64,000 nt of DNA from Larkinella sp. C7 (GCF_006149005.1 NZ_VBSL01000008.1:186001-250000); one strand, 5' to 3'. Counted from the first letter of the stretch, positions 46,768 to 56,003 are shown. A program made the numbers and translations. Notes: a model not told the origin generated them from the sequence alone.

Positions 46768-48000
46768 TTAGCGGGTAGAAGACACCATGTTAACCTGATC
46801 TTTCTGATCCGTGAGCCAAGCCAGGTTGAAGCGTTTGAGCACAATGCGATACCGCCAGGTTTCGGTGGATCCTTCGTTGGTTTCGTAGAGACAGTACATC
46901 ATGCCATCCGGACCAACGGCCAGATCGGAATAGCCCGCCTTGCCCGCATCGATCACTTTCTGCACCGGCCACGACTGTCCATCGTCGTAACTCAGCTTCG
47001 CCGTCAGGTTCTGCCGTTTGCGAAAATCATTGCGCTTGTTGAGGTATTCCGGATCGTTCCGGCTGTCTGGATTCACGAACAGAATGCGGTTTTTGCCGCC
47101 CTTGCCGGGGCTGCTCACCCGAATCAGGCTCGCCATACAAACCGGGTCGAACAGCTCCTCATCAAAAACCGGCTTTGTCCAGTTCGTAGCACCGTCCGGG
47201 CTGTAGGCAATCATCCGCTGGTGCGGTGCGGATTCGGTGCGAATGTTGAGCATCACCCGCCCGTCGGCGGTTTCGACGGCCACGTGCTCGCTCGGATTTT
47301 TGATTTCCGGGGTGGTGTTGGCCACGATGGCGCCCCGTTTCCAGTTCTGGCCAAAATCGTCGCTGTAAATCGTGGCCACGCACGAAGGCCGGTGGTCACC
47401 ACCCGGAATTTTCGGATTCGGTTCGCAGAGCCAGACCGGCACCACCAGCCGCCCCTTGTGCTGCCCGTTCTGAAGCTGAATGGCGTGTCCGGGGCCGGGT
47501 GCCAGCACTTTCCAGTTGTATTCGGGCCGAAACTGGTCAAAAGCGTAGGTGATTTCTTTCGGTGCCGACCAGGTTTTGCCGTCATCGGTCGAGCGGACGT
47601 AATAGCAATTGCTGTAGTTCCGATGATAGAGCACATGAATCGTCTTGCCGTCGCGGTCGACAATGGGCGTGCAATTGGATGTCGGCCGTTTGGTTTCACG
47701 GGCGGCAATGACCACGTTCTCTTCCCAGGTCTTCCCACCGTCCGTACTCCGGCGCATGATCATGTCGATGTCGGCCCAGTCGCCGGAATTGTTGACGCGG
47801 GCTTCACAAAATGCCAGCAGCGAGCCTTTGGTGGTCATCACCAGAGCCGGAATGCGGGTCGTCGCGTAGGACGTTCCCGGATCAAAAACCGTGGCCGTGG
47901 TTTCAAAAACCGGCTGCTCACTCACCTGAGCGGGGCGACTGGCGGTACGACAATTCGCCAATAACACACTCAGAAACAGAAAATAAACGAAGATACGCAT
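46768..48000 (-). CDS. nanH: Exo-alpha-sialidase, GH33, lipoprotein
   Basis: A 410-residue exported sialidase (EC 3.2.1.18) with lipobox Cys17 (LLANC). It has the RIP motif (Arg49-Ile-Pro, start of the arginine triad), the acid/base Asp region NSGDWADIDMIMRRS, several Asp boxes (STDGGKTW, STDDGKTW, SPDGATNW, SYDDGQSW) and later arginines in NIRTES and RNDPEYLNKR. It is probably anchored on the outer membrane or exposed at the surface. It lies between susD and the second sialidase-like gene (46-bp and 5-bp gaps). The product would liberate terminal sialic acids from glycans for import by SusC/D. Confidence 0.9.
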   Translation of the reverse strand: MRIFVYFLFLSVLLANCRTASRPAQVSEQPVFETTATVFDPGTSYATTRIPALVMTTKGSLLAFCEARVNNSGDWADIDMIMRRSTDGGKTWEENVVIAARETKRPTSNCTPIVDRDGKTIHVLYHRNYSNCYYVRSTDDGKTWSAPKEITYAFDQFRPEYNWKVLAPGPGHAIQLQNGQHKGRLVVPVWLCEPNPKIPGGDHRPSCVATIYSDDFGQNWKRGAIVANTTPEIKNPSEHVAVETADGRVMLNIRTESAPHQRMIAYSPDGATNWTKPVFDEELFDPVCMASLIRVSSPGKGGKNRILFVNPDSRNDPEYLNKRNDFRKRQNLTAKLSYDDGQSWPVQKVIDAGKAGYSDLAVGPDGMMYCLYETNEGSTETWRYRIVLKRFNLAWLTDQKDQVNMVSSTR

Positions 48001-48046
48001 GTTTTAAAAGTAAGGGTTTAGGAAATCTGTGGTTTCAGGATATTGA

Positions 48047-49495
48047 TCAGTAGCCTTCGGTCTGCTTGATCAGATTATTCAGCGAAAGCACGCGTGTGGC
48101 TACCGGCCAGTACAAAGGTGTGGTTTTTCCCCGCAGGTTCGGCACGAGTTCGTAGACATTGATGGTGCCGCCTTTGTGGAAGCGGACCAGATCCCACCAG
48201 CGCTTGTTTTCGTGGAAAAACTCCCGGCCGCGCTCGTCCAGCATTTCCTTTTCCAGCGTCTTTTTATCGGTCGCGGTGAAGTCGGCCACACCGGCCCGTT
48301 TCCGGACTTTGTTCAGTTCAACCAGGGCCGGAGCCGACTGCCCCAGAGCCGCCAGGGCTTCGGCTTTCAGCAGCAACAGGTCGGCGAAGCGGTACAGAAT
48401 CACGTCATCGTCGGCCAGCCGGTCTTCTGCGTACAACGTCCCCCGGAACTTATTGGGCCAGGCAATGAGTTTTTTGGTGCCCTGCAATTCCCAGATGTAG
48501 CTCACATCCCGGCGAACATCCCCCGGATAGGTGTCCAGCAACGCCAGGGCTTCCGGACTGGCGGCATAACCGGCCTGGGCATTGCCCGGCTCTTTCACCA
48601 GCGGCAACTCGGCGGCATTGGCGGCTGTACCCGAGTAGTTTGCCAGCGGCAGGGCCGACCGGGCGTACATATCGCTACCCGTTTCGTTGCGGTTGAAATA
48701 CAGCGAAAAGATCACTTCGGCATTCTTTTTATTGGTAGACAAAAAGACATTCCGAAAAACCGGCAACAGACTCACACCCGATTTTTCAACCTCCGCAATG
48801 GCCGCCAGAGCCTCGTTGAGATCCGCATTGCCGCCCCCCAGCACTTTGGCCGTCCACAGCTTCGCATCGGCTTTGAAGGCATAAGCCGCCGGTTTCGAAA
48901 ACCGGTTTTTGTCCGGATAACCGGCTTCGGGGAAGAGCAAAAGGGCCTGGTCCAGATCCGCAAAGACCTGCTTGAATACGTCGGCAACGGGGGTTCGGGC
49001 CACCAGCGGCACGTTCTCATCGACCACGGGTTCGAGCACCAGCGGCACATCGCCCCAGATTTTAGCCATGTAATAATATAGGTACGCCCGAACGCACAGG
49101 GCTTCGGCCTGCGTCCGTTTTTTGACCACCTCGTTGGTGAACGGAAAACCGTCAATCTGCCGCAACAGCAGATTGACGTGTCCGATGGTGCCGTAAAATG
49201 CCGTCCAGTCGCGCGAGTTACCGGCGTTGATGACCTGCGACCAATAAGCCGAAAACCGGGGCAATGATCCCTGAACGTACAGCTCGCTCCGGTCTTCGCC
49301 AAAAGCCTGTTCGTTCATGTGACCCCGAAACCGCTGGTAAATACCGGTCATGTAGGTGGTGAAGTCGCCTTCGCTCTGCCAGAAAACCTGGTTGGTGATC
49401 TGTGAACGCGGTTTTACCTCCAGAATATCCTGACAGGAAGAGCCGAGCCAGCCCGTCGCCGTCAACAAAAGGAATTGAATGAATGTCTTTTTCAT
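48047..49495 (-). CDS. SusD/RagB family outer-membrane lipoprotein
   Basis: A 482-residue SusD-family binding lipoprotein. The lipobox is Cys21 (GWLGSSC) and the start reads DILEVKPRSQITNQVFWQSE. Helical TPR-like sections (AEALCVRAYLYYYMAKIWGDVPLV) and the C-terminal LNKVRKRAGVADFTATDKKTLEKEM, split here for description, and HENKRWWDLVRFHKGG fit the family. It starts 23 bp after susC ends. With SusC it forms an outer-membrane complex that imports oligosaccharides; the flanking sialidases point to sialoglycans. Confidence 0.93.
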   Translation of the reverse strand: MKKTFIQFLLLTATGWLGSSCQDILEVKPRSQITNQVFWQSEGDFTTYMTGIYQRFRGHMNEQAFGEDRSELYVQGSLPRFSAYWSQVINAGNSRDWTAFYGTIGHVNLLLRQIDGFPFTNEVVKKRTQAEALCVRAYLYYYMAKIWGDVPLVLEPVVDENVPLVARTPVADVFKQVFADLDQALLLFPEAGYPDKNRFSKPAAYAFKADAKLWTAKVLGGGNADLNEALAAIAEVEKSGVSLLPVFRNVFLSTNKKNAEVIFSLYFNRNETGSDMYARSALPLANYSGTAANAAELPLVKEPGNAQAGYAASPEALALLDTYPGDVRRDVSYIWELQGTKKLIAWPNKFRGTLYAEDRLADDDVILYRFADLLLLKAEALAALGQSAPALVELNKVRKRAGVADFTATDKKTLEKEMLDERGREFFHENKRWWDLVRFHKGGTINVYELVPNLRGKTTPLYWPVATRVLSLNNLIKQTEGY

Positions 49496-49518
49496 GAGTG
49501 CAGCGATTGAATGCCTGA

Positions 49519-52500
49519 TTAAAACCGGATGGTAGCTCCGAACGTAAACTGACGCGGACGCGGATAACCGCCTTCATCGTATCCCTTGTAGACTTCCGGA
49601 TTCAGTCCTTTGTATTTCGTCAGGTATCCGATGTTATAGACGCCCGCATTGAGCTGGACCGAGCCCGCAAAAATCCGGCGGGCAATACTGGTCGGCAATT
49701 GATAGGAAAACGAAAGCTCCCGCAGGGCCAGCCAGTCGCCTTTCGAGTAATAAATGGAGTTGTCGCTGCCGTAACTGTCGTCCAGACCCACCTGGTTGTA
49801 GCCGACCTGCGTCACCTGCCGCAGGTGGTTCCGGTAGCCAAAGTCGGCATCGCCGAAGCTGAAACGGGGGTAGTATTTCCCGGTTTCGCCCGGATTCTGC
49901 CAGGTATCGTCACTGAGGGCTTCGCGGGGTGCCCCTTCGTTGGAGGCTCTGGCCTGCCCCATCGCCCGGGCCAGTGCGCCATCGCTGATGACGTGTCCGA
50001 GCGCGTAATCCATCGTAAACCGGGCCGATAAGCCTTTCCAGGTGAAGGTATTCTGCATCCCGCCAATCTTGTCCGGAACCCGATACCCGATGAATACCAG
50101 GTCTTTGCCGTCGATTTGCCCGTCGCCGTTCAGATCGGCCCAGTTGACATCACCGCCGTGTTTGGGTTTGCCGAGCGCGACGCTGGTAACGAGCAAATCT
50201 TTCGGTGCGCTCTTGGCCTCTTCGTCGGTGGCAAAAATACCGTTCGACTGAAAAGCCCACAGACCGCCGGGACGCTCGCCCTCGGCGTAGCCACCGACTT
50301 CAATATCTTTGCCCGTGGCCGGGTCATAAATCAAGCCGCCGTTGATGCGGTTTTTATCACGGCCGTTGTCGGGTAATTCAACAATAGCGGTTCGGTTGAA
50401 CGCAAATGAAAAATTGGTGTTCCAGGCAAAGTTGCCTTTTTTCAGGACGGTAGCTCCCAACTCGACCTCGACGCCCCGGTTGCGGAGTTTGCCGACGTTG
50501 TAGCGAATGCTGTTAAACCCGGTTTCAGTGGGCAACGGCAGGTTATCCAGGCGGTTTTTGGTCAGTTTGTTATACACATCGACGATCAGCGTCACCCGGT
50601 TGAACAGATTCAGATCAACACCGCCGTCGATGGTTTCGGTGGTTTCCCAGAGCAAGTTCGGGTTGGCGAGTGTGGTCCGCACAATACCGCCGTTGCCGCC
50701 GTACGGAGCGGAACCGTAGCCGCCGTAGGTGTCCGTGTAACTCAATCCGGACAAACCGGTCTGCCCGTAGCTCGCCCGGAATTTCAACTGGTTGATTGCC
50801 TGCACTTTCCAGAAGTTTTCCCGGTGAACATTCCAGCCTGCCGACACCGAGGGAAAGAACGCATACTGGTTGTTGGGCGCGAAGCTCGAAAAACCGTCGT
50901 ACCGCAAGGAAGCGCCCACCAGATACCGGCCATCGTAATCGTAGTTGACCTGCCCGAAAAGGCTGGCGGTTTTGGTTTCATAATAGCCCGACGTTAACCC
51001 AAAATTCGGTTGCTGAACGCCATTGATCACCGTCGTCGGCGGATTGCCGTTAAAAGTGGTCTGGTAATCATCCGTAGACCGCTGCCCCGTTCCTCGCAAA
51101 TTGTACTCAACCCGGCGGGTGAAGTTGAAACCGGCCAGGGCGGTCAGGTTGTGTTTTCCGCCAAAGGTGTTGTCATATTGCAAAATCTGGTCGGTCATAA
51201 ACTGCTTGTCCTGCGTGAGTTCTTCTGCCTTGTCGCGCTGGCGTTGTTGTCCGGGAAAAGCCCGTTCAAAAAATAGATAGCGGTTTTGAACGATATAGAG
51301 CGAAGCCGAGGGGCGGAAATGCAGTCCTTTGGCGATTTCCAGATCACCCGCCAGCCGGAATGTCGTCTGGTCGTTGTTAGAGCTTAAATCTTGGTAATAC
51401 AACTCGTGGAGCCGGTTCCGAACCGAAACGCTTTCGCCTAATGCCGGTAAACCGTTGTCGTAATACAGGCGGTTCAGCGGTGGCACCCGCACGCTGCGCG
51501 TCAACTGAACCTGGTTGTTGGACAAAAATTTATTGTCGTTCCAGAGGTAGGAGACGTTGGTTTCCAGCCGAAACCGGTCGCTCACTTTGAAATTGGCGTT
51601 GGCCAGCGAACTGAAGCGTTTGTAATTCGTACCCAGAAAAACCCCACCCTGGTCGATGTAGCCCAGCGATACGTTGTAACTGGCACGTTCGGTGCCGCCA
51701 TCGATTCCGATGTTGTAGTTGTTGGTTGCGGCCGTATTCCAGACCACATCCTGGTACTGACTGTCTTTAAAAATAATCGTTCGGCCCGGATTGACCGGAT
51801 CGTCCATCGTTTCCCAGCCGTTGGCCAGCAGGTTATCGACGTAGGGCTGTCCTTCAACCGCCACCAGGTTGTCCCGGTAAGCGGTCGTAAAAACCGCGTT
51901 GCCATACTGACCTTTTTGCGTGTAAGTAGGCGTCGTGGCCGAATTACCGGCGGAATACAGCTTCTGGTTGATGTCGAAAATGTCGAGACCACGCGCCCAG
52001 GTCCGGCGGGCCAGATTCAGGTATTCTCTGGCATTCAGATAATTGTAATTGCGGGCCTGGGTTTCAACCCCGTGCTGATACCGGAAAGTCACGTTGCTTT
52101 TTCCACCGTTGAACTTACCGGTTTTGGTTTTGATGATGATCACACCATTGGCCCCGCGCGCACCGTAGGCAGCGGTCGAAGCCGCGTCCTTCAGCACCTG
52201 AAGCGACTCGATGTCGTCGGGATTGACATCGTTGAAGCTCCGAAAAACGCCGTCGACGATGACCAGGGGATTGCTGGCCTGGATGCTGGAAACCGGATTG
52301 GTGCCACTGCCGGTCGAGCCGGTTCCGTAGGGATTCAGGGTCGTGCCACCCCGGATGACAATGCTGGCGGCAGCACCCGGTTGTCCGGACAAAACCGGTA
52401 CCGAAACCCCGGCCAGTTTGCCCTGCAAGGCCTGAACCGGGCTCGCCGACGGAATGTTGCGGAGTTCCTGCACGTCGATTTTCGATACCGAAGCCGTGGT

Positions 52501-52869
52501 TTTGGCCCGCGACTGTTCGGCGTAGCCCACAATGACCACTTCATTCAGCGCTTTTACGTCTTCCAGCAGTTTCACGTCCAGCCGTGTCCGGCCGTTGACA
52601 GCGAGCTCCTGACTGACGTAGCCGATGAACGACACGACCAGCGTGCTTTTCGGATCGGGAACGCTAACGGTATAGTTGCCCTCGGTGTCCGTAACCGTGC
52701 CGGTCGACGTTCCTTTGATGACGACGCTAACACCCGGCAGGCCGTCGCCATCTCCGCCGACGATGCGCCCCTGCACCTGAAGCCGGGCCTGTGCCAACGC
52801 GACCGGTCCGCTGAACAGCAATGCCAGCATTCCAATCAAGCTGATGGCTCGAAATAGAGGATTGATCAT
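49519..52869 (-). CDS. SusC/RagA family TonB-linked outer-membrane protein
   Basis: A 1116-residue TonB-dependent transporter at the head of the sialic-acid operon. After the signal peptide (VALAQ) come a carboxypeptidase-like domain (about 30-105; VVIKGTSTGTVTDTEGNYTV), a TonB-box-like stretch (ALNEVVIVGYAEQ), the plug with GANGVIIIKTKTG, and a large C-terminal barrel ending FTFGATIRF. Length is within the usual SusC range. A 25-bp palindrome lies about 50 bp upstream of its start and is repeated in part upstream of the enolase-superfamily gene. It works with the adjacent SusD. Confidence 0.94.
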   Translation of the reverse strand: MINPLFRAISLIGMLALLFSGPVALAQARLQVQGRIVGGDGDGLPGVSVVIKGTSTGTVTDTEGNYTVSVPDPKSTLVVSFIGYVSQELAVNGRTRLDVKLLEDVKALNEVVIVGYAEQSRAKTTASVSKIDVQELRNIPSASPVQALQGKLAGVSVPVLSGQPGAAASIVIRGGTTLNPYGTGSTGSGTNPVSSIQASNPLVIVDGVFRSFNDVNPDDIESLQVLKDAASTAAYGARGANGVIIIKTKTGKFNGGKSNVTFRYQHGVETQARNYNYLNAREYLNLARRTWARGLDIFDINQKLYSAGNSATTPTYTQKGQYGNAVFTTAYRDNLVAVEGQPYVDNLLANGWETMDDPVNPGRTIIFKDSQYQDVVWNTAATNNYNIGIDGGTERASYNVSLGYIDQGGVFLGTNYKRFSSLANANFKVSDRFRLETNVSYLWNDNKFLSNNQVQLTRSVRVPPLNRLYYDNGLPALGESVSVRNRLHELYYQDLSSNNDQTTFRLAGDLEIAKGLHFRPSASLYIVQNRYLFFERAFPGQQRQRDKAEELTQDKQFMTDQILQYDNTFGGKHNLTALAGFNFTRRVEYNLRGTGQRSTDDYQTTFNGNPPTTVINGVQQPNFGLTSGYYETKTASLFGQVNYDYDGRYLVGASLRYDGFSSFAPNNQYAFFPSVSAGWNVHRENFWKVQAINQLKFRASYGQTGLSGLSYTDTYGGYGSAPYGGNGGIVRTTLANPNLLWETTETIDGGVDLNLFNRVTLIVDVYNKLTKNRLDNLPLPTETGFNSIRYNVGKLRNRGVEVELGATVLKKGNFAWNTNFSFAFNRTAIVELPDNGRDKNRINGGLIYDPATGKDIEVGGYAEGERPGGLWAFQSNGIFATDEEAKSAPKDLLVTSVALGKPKHGGDVNWADLNGDGQIDGKDLVFIGYRVPDKIGGMQNTFTWKGLSARFTMDYALGHVISDGALARAMGQARASNEGAPREALSDDTWQNPGETGKYYPRFSFGDADFGYRNHLRQVTQVGYNQVGLDDSYGSDNSIYYSKGDWLALRELSFSYQLPTSIARRIFAGSVQLNAGVYNIGYLTKYKGLNPEVYKGYDEGGYPRPRQFTFGATIRF

Positions 52870-52915
52870 AATCGAAATAAGGTAAGGTTGTGTTAGGAAA
52901 GGACTTTTGTTGTTA

Positions 52916-52940
52916 TGTAAATAAGTAGTACATAATTACA
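52916..52940 (-). promoter_or_regulatory. Palindromic operator candidate upstream of susC
   Basis: An imperfect 25-bp palindrome: TGTAAATAAGT, then AGT, then ACATAATTACA; 9 of 11 arm positions pair. Its core TAAGTAGTACATA matches TATGTGGTACATA at 54182-54194 at 11 of 13 positions. The GT...AC layout fits GntR/FadR-type operators, but the regulator gene is not in the window. Confidence 0.55.
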
Positions 52941-53039
52941 CAATATTGAAAAGAAAGAAAGAAAATTCCAAGAGCAGTCCCTGTTTTTTGTATTTCTATC
53001 AGAAAAAATAATACGGGTTAAGGACTACGCAGGACTGAT

Positions 53040-54167
53040 TCAATACCCGCATCCCCGGAGCACGTCTACGGTATGGTTATCCAGCCAATCCCAATCCAGG
53101 TCGACGCCCAGACCCGGGCCGGTGGGACAGTGTTGACAACCGTCTTCGCGAATTTCCAGCGGATCGGTTTTCAGTCCAAAGCGGAACATAGGATGGTGGC
53201 TTTCCAGAAAGCGCGAGAGCTTCGTAGCGCAGCCCACATGCAGGTTCGCCACATCCAGCAGCGGGGCACCGGCGGTGTGAATTTCCAGTCCGTAGCCCAT
53301 CATCTCGCACATGCCCATGGCTTTCATCAGCCCGGTGACGCCACTTTTGTGGTGAACATCCGCCCGAATGAGGTCAATGGCACCTTCGGTCATGTAGTGC
53401 GGCAGTTCGAACAGGCCAACGGTTTCGGCGGCCAGAACCGGGGTCCGAATGGCCTCCGACAGTTTTTTTAGCAGCACGAGGTGCGCATCCGGAAACGGTT
53501 CTTCAAACCATTCATACCGAAGTTCGTCCAATTCATACCCAATTTTGAGCGCGTCTTCAAACGTTAAAACCGCCGACGAGTCGAGCATCAGTGGAAAACC
53601 GTCACCCGCCACCTCCCGCGCTTTCCGCAGACGGGGTATGTCCAGCGCCGAACCACCCGACAATTGCAGCTTGATTCCCCGAAAACCCTGCCTGATTTTT
53701 TGGCTGACTTCCTGTTCCACTTCGTCAACCGTCAGAATGGTTTGGGGTGGGCAGGTGGCATAGGTGGGTACTTTATCCCGGTATTGACCCAGCAATTTGG
53801 CAATCGACATTCCGGCGGCCTTGCCTTTGATGTCCCACAACGCCACATCCAGATTACCCCAGATAGCTTCCCGGAGGTTATACAAATGCCGCTGTTTCGA
53901 CCGCATTGCCTGCCAGATGGCTTCGTGATTCAACGGATCTTTCCCCACCAGCTCGTGGTAATAGACGTCATGGACGGCATAGGCTGATGCCCGCCCCTGC
54001 CCCAGCGGCCCATAATCCATGGTGTAACCTTCAATGCCGTCGTCGGTGTGAAGGGTCGTCAGCGGAAATTCCCAGTAGGGAACATGGCCGGGCGGAATGG
54101 GCCGGGGATGAAACCAGGCTTCGGCACTCAGGCGAATCCGGTGGGTGGTAATGTCCGTGATCTTCAT
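53040..54167 (-). CDS. Mandelate racemase/enolase superfamily dehydratase-like enzyme
   Basis: A 375-residue member of the enolase superfamily, starting at ATG 54167 (MKITDITTHRIRLS); twelve more codons are open upstream. Metal ligands are the Asp of LMLDSSAVL and Glu residues of EWFEEPF and VLAAETVG, and a His follows in EIHTAGAP. The usual KxK general-base motif reads KLQ in GIKLQLSGG, so the second Lys is Gln. It is probably a sugar-acid dehydratase or racemase acting in the cytoplasm. It sits 170 bp upstream of susC on the same strand with a matching palindrome at its own promoter, so it may join in the degradation of sugar acids from the same glycans. Substrate unknown. Confidence 0.82.
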   Translation of the reverse strand: MKITDITTHRIRLSAEAWFHPRPIPPGHVPYWEFPLTTLHTDDGIEGYTMDYGPLGQGRASAYAVHDVYYHELVGKDPLNHEAIWQAMRSKQRHLYNLREAIWGNLDVALWDIKGKAAGMSIAKLLGQYRDKVPTYATCPPQTILTVDEVEQEVSQKIRQGFRGIKLQLSGGSALDIPRLRKAREVAGDGFPLMLDSSAVLTFEDALKIGYELDELRYEWFEEPFPDAHLVLLKKLSEAIRTPVLAAETVGLFELPHYMTEGAIDLIRADVHHKSGVTGLMKAMGMCEMMGYGLEIHTAGAPLLDVANLHVGCATKLSRFLESHHPMFRFGLKTDPLEIREDGCQHCPTGPGLGVDLDWDWLDNHTVDVLRGCGY

Positions 54168-54181
54168 CAATTTAATGTACT

Positions 54182-54194
54182 TATGTGGTACATA
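54182..54194 (-). promoter_or_regulatory. Palindromic operator candidate upstream of the enolase-superfamily gene
   Basis: TATGTGGTACATA is a palindrome with TATGT/ACATA arms, 15 bp upstream of the start codon. It matches the core of the palindrome upstream of susC at 11 of 13 positions. Confidence 0.5.
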
Positions 54195-54276
54195 TACGGA
54201 CAAATAAAAAAGAAAGCTGATTTATTTCCTACTATCTCACAACAAATTTATTGAAAAATGAAAATTAAGGAACCGA

Positions 54277-54624
54277 TCAACCCTTCATAATCCTTCGCAT
54301 CAGGACCGTACTGATCAGCAGTCCGCCTGCAACACCAACGGCGTCAGCCGCCAGATCGAGCCATTCAAAATCGCGGTTGATGGGCATGACCAGCTGATAG
54401 ATCTCAATCAAAAAACCGTATATCACTCCAATTACGAAAAGACGAAGCGGAAGCCGATAAACGGTTCCCCAGAGGAAACCCCAGAGGCCAAAGATACTGA
54501 CGTGCAGAAACTTATCATTCACTGTTAATCCCGGTGAAGGATAATCACTCGGCCAGGCACAGCCAATAAAAATGATGATGGTCCAGCCGATGGCGGCCCA
54601 TTTTACCAGCGCTTCAAGTCGCAT
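54277..54624 (-). CDS. VanZ family membrane protein
   Basis: A 115-residue polytopic protein with four membrane segments. Family marks are FIGCAWPSDYPSP, NDKFLHVSIFGLWGFLWG and the last-helix motif EIYQLVMPINRDFEWLDLAADAVG, which carries the conserved F.WLDL..N..G-type signature. It follows gldF by 1 bp, so the two are co-transcribed. VanZ homologues are often near gcvH in this phylum, and gcvH is three kilobases upstream. Function unknown outside teicoplanin resistance in VanZ itself. Confidence 0.85.
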   Translation of the reverse strand: MRLEALVKWAAIGWTIIIFIGCAWPSDYPSPGLTVNDKFLHVSIFGLWGFLWGTVYRLPLRLFVIGVIYGFLIEIYQLVMPINRDFEWLDLAADAVGVAGGLLISTVLMRRIMKG

Positions 54625-54625
54625 A

Positions 54626-55354
54626 TCAGCGGGTGAGGGCGGTCATCCGCCACTCGGTCAGAAACAAAAAAACCGTAATCACACTGAGCAGATAAAGTAC
54701 ATTCCGGGAATCGATCAAACCGCGCCCCAGCGCCTGGTACTGCTCATCGAGCGCCAGCCAGGTGAGTGGATACGAGAGCGTACCCCAGAACGACAAACCG
54801 GCCACCGAACTGATTCCGACGTACAGCAAAAAACACAGAAACACGCCAACCACAAATGCAACCACCTGATTTTCATTGATGGAAGACGCAAACAAACCCA
54901 CCGCTACAAAGACGCCCCCCAGCAGTAATAGTCCGACGTAGGAACCGAAAACCGAAGCCGAATCCAGATTACCCACCGGATTACCCAGTTGATAGACTGA
55001 ATAATAGTATAGTAACGTGGGAAGCAACAACAGTACGACGACCAGCCAGTTGGCCCCAAATTTAGCCAGAACCAACTGCCAGCGGGTCAGCGGTTTGGTC
55101 AGCAGCCATTCGATGGTGCCGGCCCGAACTTCTTCGGCGATGGACCGCATGGTGATGGCCGGAATCAGAAACAGCATGACGTAGGGCGTCAGGTTGAAGA
55201 AAACCCCCAGGTCGGCATAGCCGTAGTCCAGCAGGCTGGTGTCCGGAAAAACCCACAACATCAGTCCCACCGCCGTCAGAAAGACGACCATGATGACATA
55301 GGCGACCGGCGAGCTAAAAAAACCGTTGATTTCTTTCCGAAAAACAGGGAGCAT
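54626..55354 (-). CDS. gldF: Gliding-motility ABC transporter permease GldF
   Basis: A 242-residue ABC-2 type permease with six membrane segments. It matches GldF: VFRKEINGFFSSPVAYVIMV at the start, LTPYVMLFLIPAITMRSIAEE, RAGTIEWLLTKPLTRWQLVLAK and the last helices LSVITVFLFLTEWRM. With GldA and GldG it forms an ABC transporter required for gliding in Flavobacterium. Here the gene that follows is VanZ, not gldG, so the usual gldF-gldG pair is not adjacent; gldG may lie elsewhere. A hairpin repeat separates it from the DUF4199 genes upstream. Confidence 0.87.
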   Translation of the reverse strand: MLPVFRKEINGFFSSPVAYVIMVVFLTAVGLMLWVFPDTSLLDYGYADLGVFFNLTPYVMLFLIPAITMRSIAEEVRAGTIEWLLTKPLTRWQLVLAKFGANWLVVVLLLLPTLLYYYSVYQLGNPVGNLDSASVFGSYVGLLLLGGVFVAVGLFASSINENQVVAFVVGVFLCFLLYVGISSVAGLSFWGTLSYPLTWLALDEQYQALGRGLIDSRNVLYLLSVITVFLFLTEWRMTALTR

Positions 55355-55375
55355 GGTTTGATCAGGCGAGAGGGG

Positions 55376-55458
55376 TTAGACAAGAGAGAAAAGACGTACG
55401 CTTTATCAGGTATCGGTATATTTTTATCTCATTTCTCTTGTCTAACGTCTTTTCTCTC
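55376..55458. repeat. Intergenic inverted-tandem hairpin, AGAGAAAAGACGT unit
   Basis: GAGAGAAAAGACGT (55383-55396) pairs with ACGTCTTTTCTCTC (55445-55458), and TTAGACAAGAGA (55376-55387) pairs with TCTCTTGTCTAA (55434-55445). Both registers are possible because each arm is a tandem of the same units. It lies between gldF and the first DUF4199 gene. Confidence 0.75.
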
Positions 55459-55460
55459 CA

Positions 55461-55988
55461 TCAATTTTGAAAATCTGAAAAAGGCGGGCGATTCCGGCGG
55501 ATGAAAGCGGCTGCGACCAACGAGATGAGCGCCCCAAAAATGGCGGCAACCAGAATACCGATCAGAAACTGCAAACCGGGTCCCTGGAGTTTTTCGGTAA
55601 ATTCCATCGCCTGTTCGATCTGGTCGTCGGGCATCCCCCGGTTTTCCATCTGCTCCCGGGCATTGTCCAGAATTTGCTGACGAATGGTTGGATCGATGAA
55701 CGAGGTGTAGATCAGGTTATAGGTCACGGAGATCAAGCCGGAAATGACCGACACCAGCGTACCCAAACCAACGCCTTCCCCAAAACTCATAAAACCGCCG
55801 TTCAGCGTGCGAAATTCGCGCATCGCCATCACCGTAATGACAATGGAAATTACCAGACTAAGCCAGGGCAACGCCGTGTTGGCAAATTGGCCGGTTACGT
55901 TGATGGCCGTGGTGTACACCATAAAAATAACCCCGGAGATTAATCCCCATTTCAGGGCCAGACGAGCGGTAGAGGGCTTTTCTTCCAT
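55461..55988 (-). CDS. DUF4199 family membrane protein (first of two)
   Basis: A 175-residue protein with about four membrane segments (WGLISGVIFMVYTTAIN, LPWLSLVISIVITVMAMREF, SFGEGVGLGTLVSVISG, LQFLIGILVAAIFGALISLV). The REFRTLNGGFMSFGEGVGLG stretch is typical of DUF4199. A cytoplasmic or periplasmic helix rich in Glu, Gln and Met separates segments three and four. It lies 15 bp downstream of a second DUF4199 gene, so a duplicated pair is in one operon. Function unknown. Confidence 0.82.
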   Translation of the reverse strand: MEEKPSTARLALKWGLISGVIFMVYTTAINVTGQFANTALPWLSLVISIVITVMAMREFRTLNGGFMSFGEGVGLGTLVSVISGLISVTYNLIYTSFIDPTIRQQILDNAREQMENRGMPDDQIEQAMEFTEKLQGPGLQFLIGILVAAIFGALISLVAAAFIRRNRPPFSDFQN

Positions 55989-56003
55989 TTCAGTGTATGT
56001 TTA

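Noticed and set aside
51916-52857. 313-codon open frame opposite susC
   Set aside because: Antisense shadow; SusC plug and signal sequence on the other strand are unambiguous.
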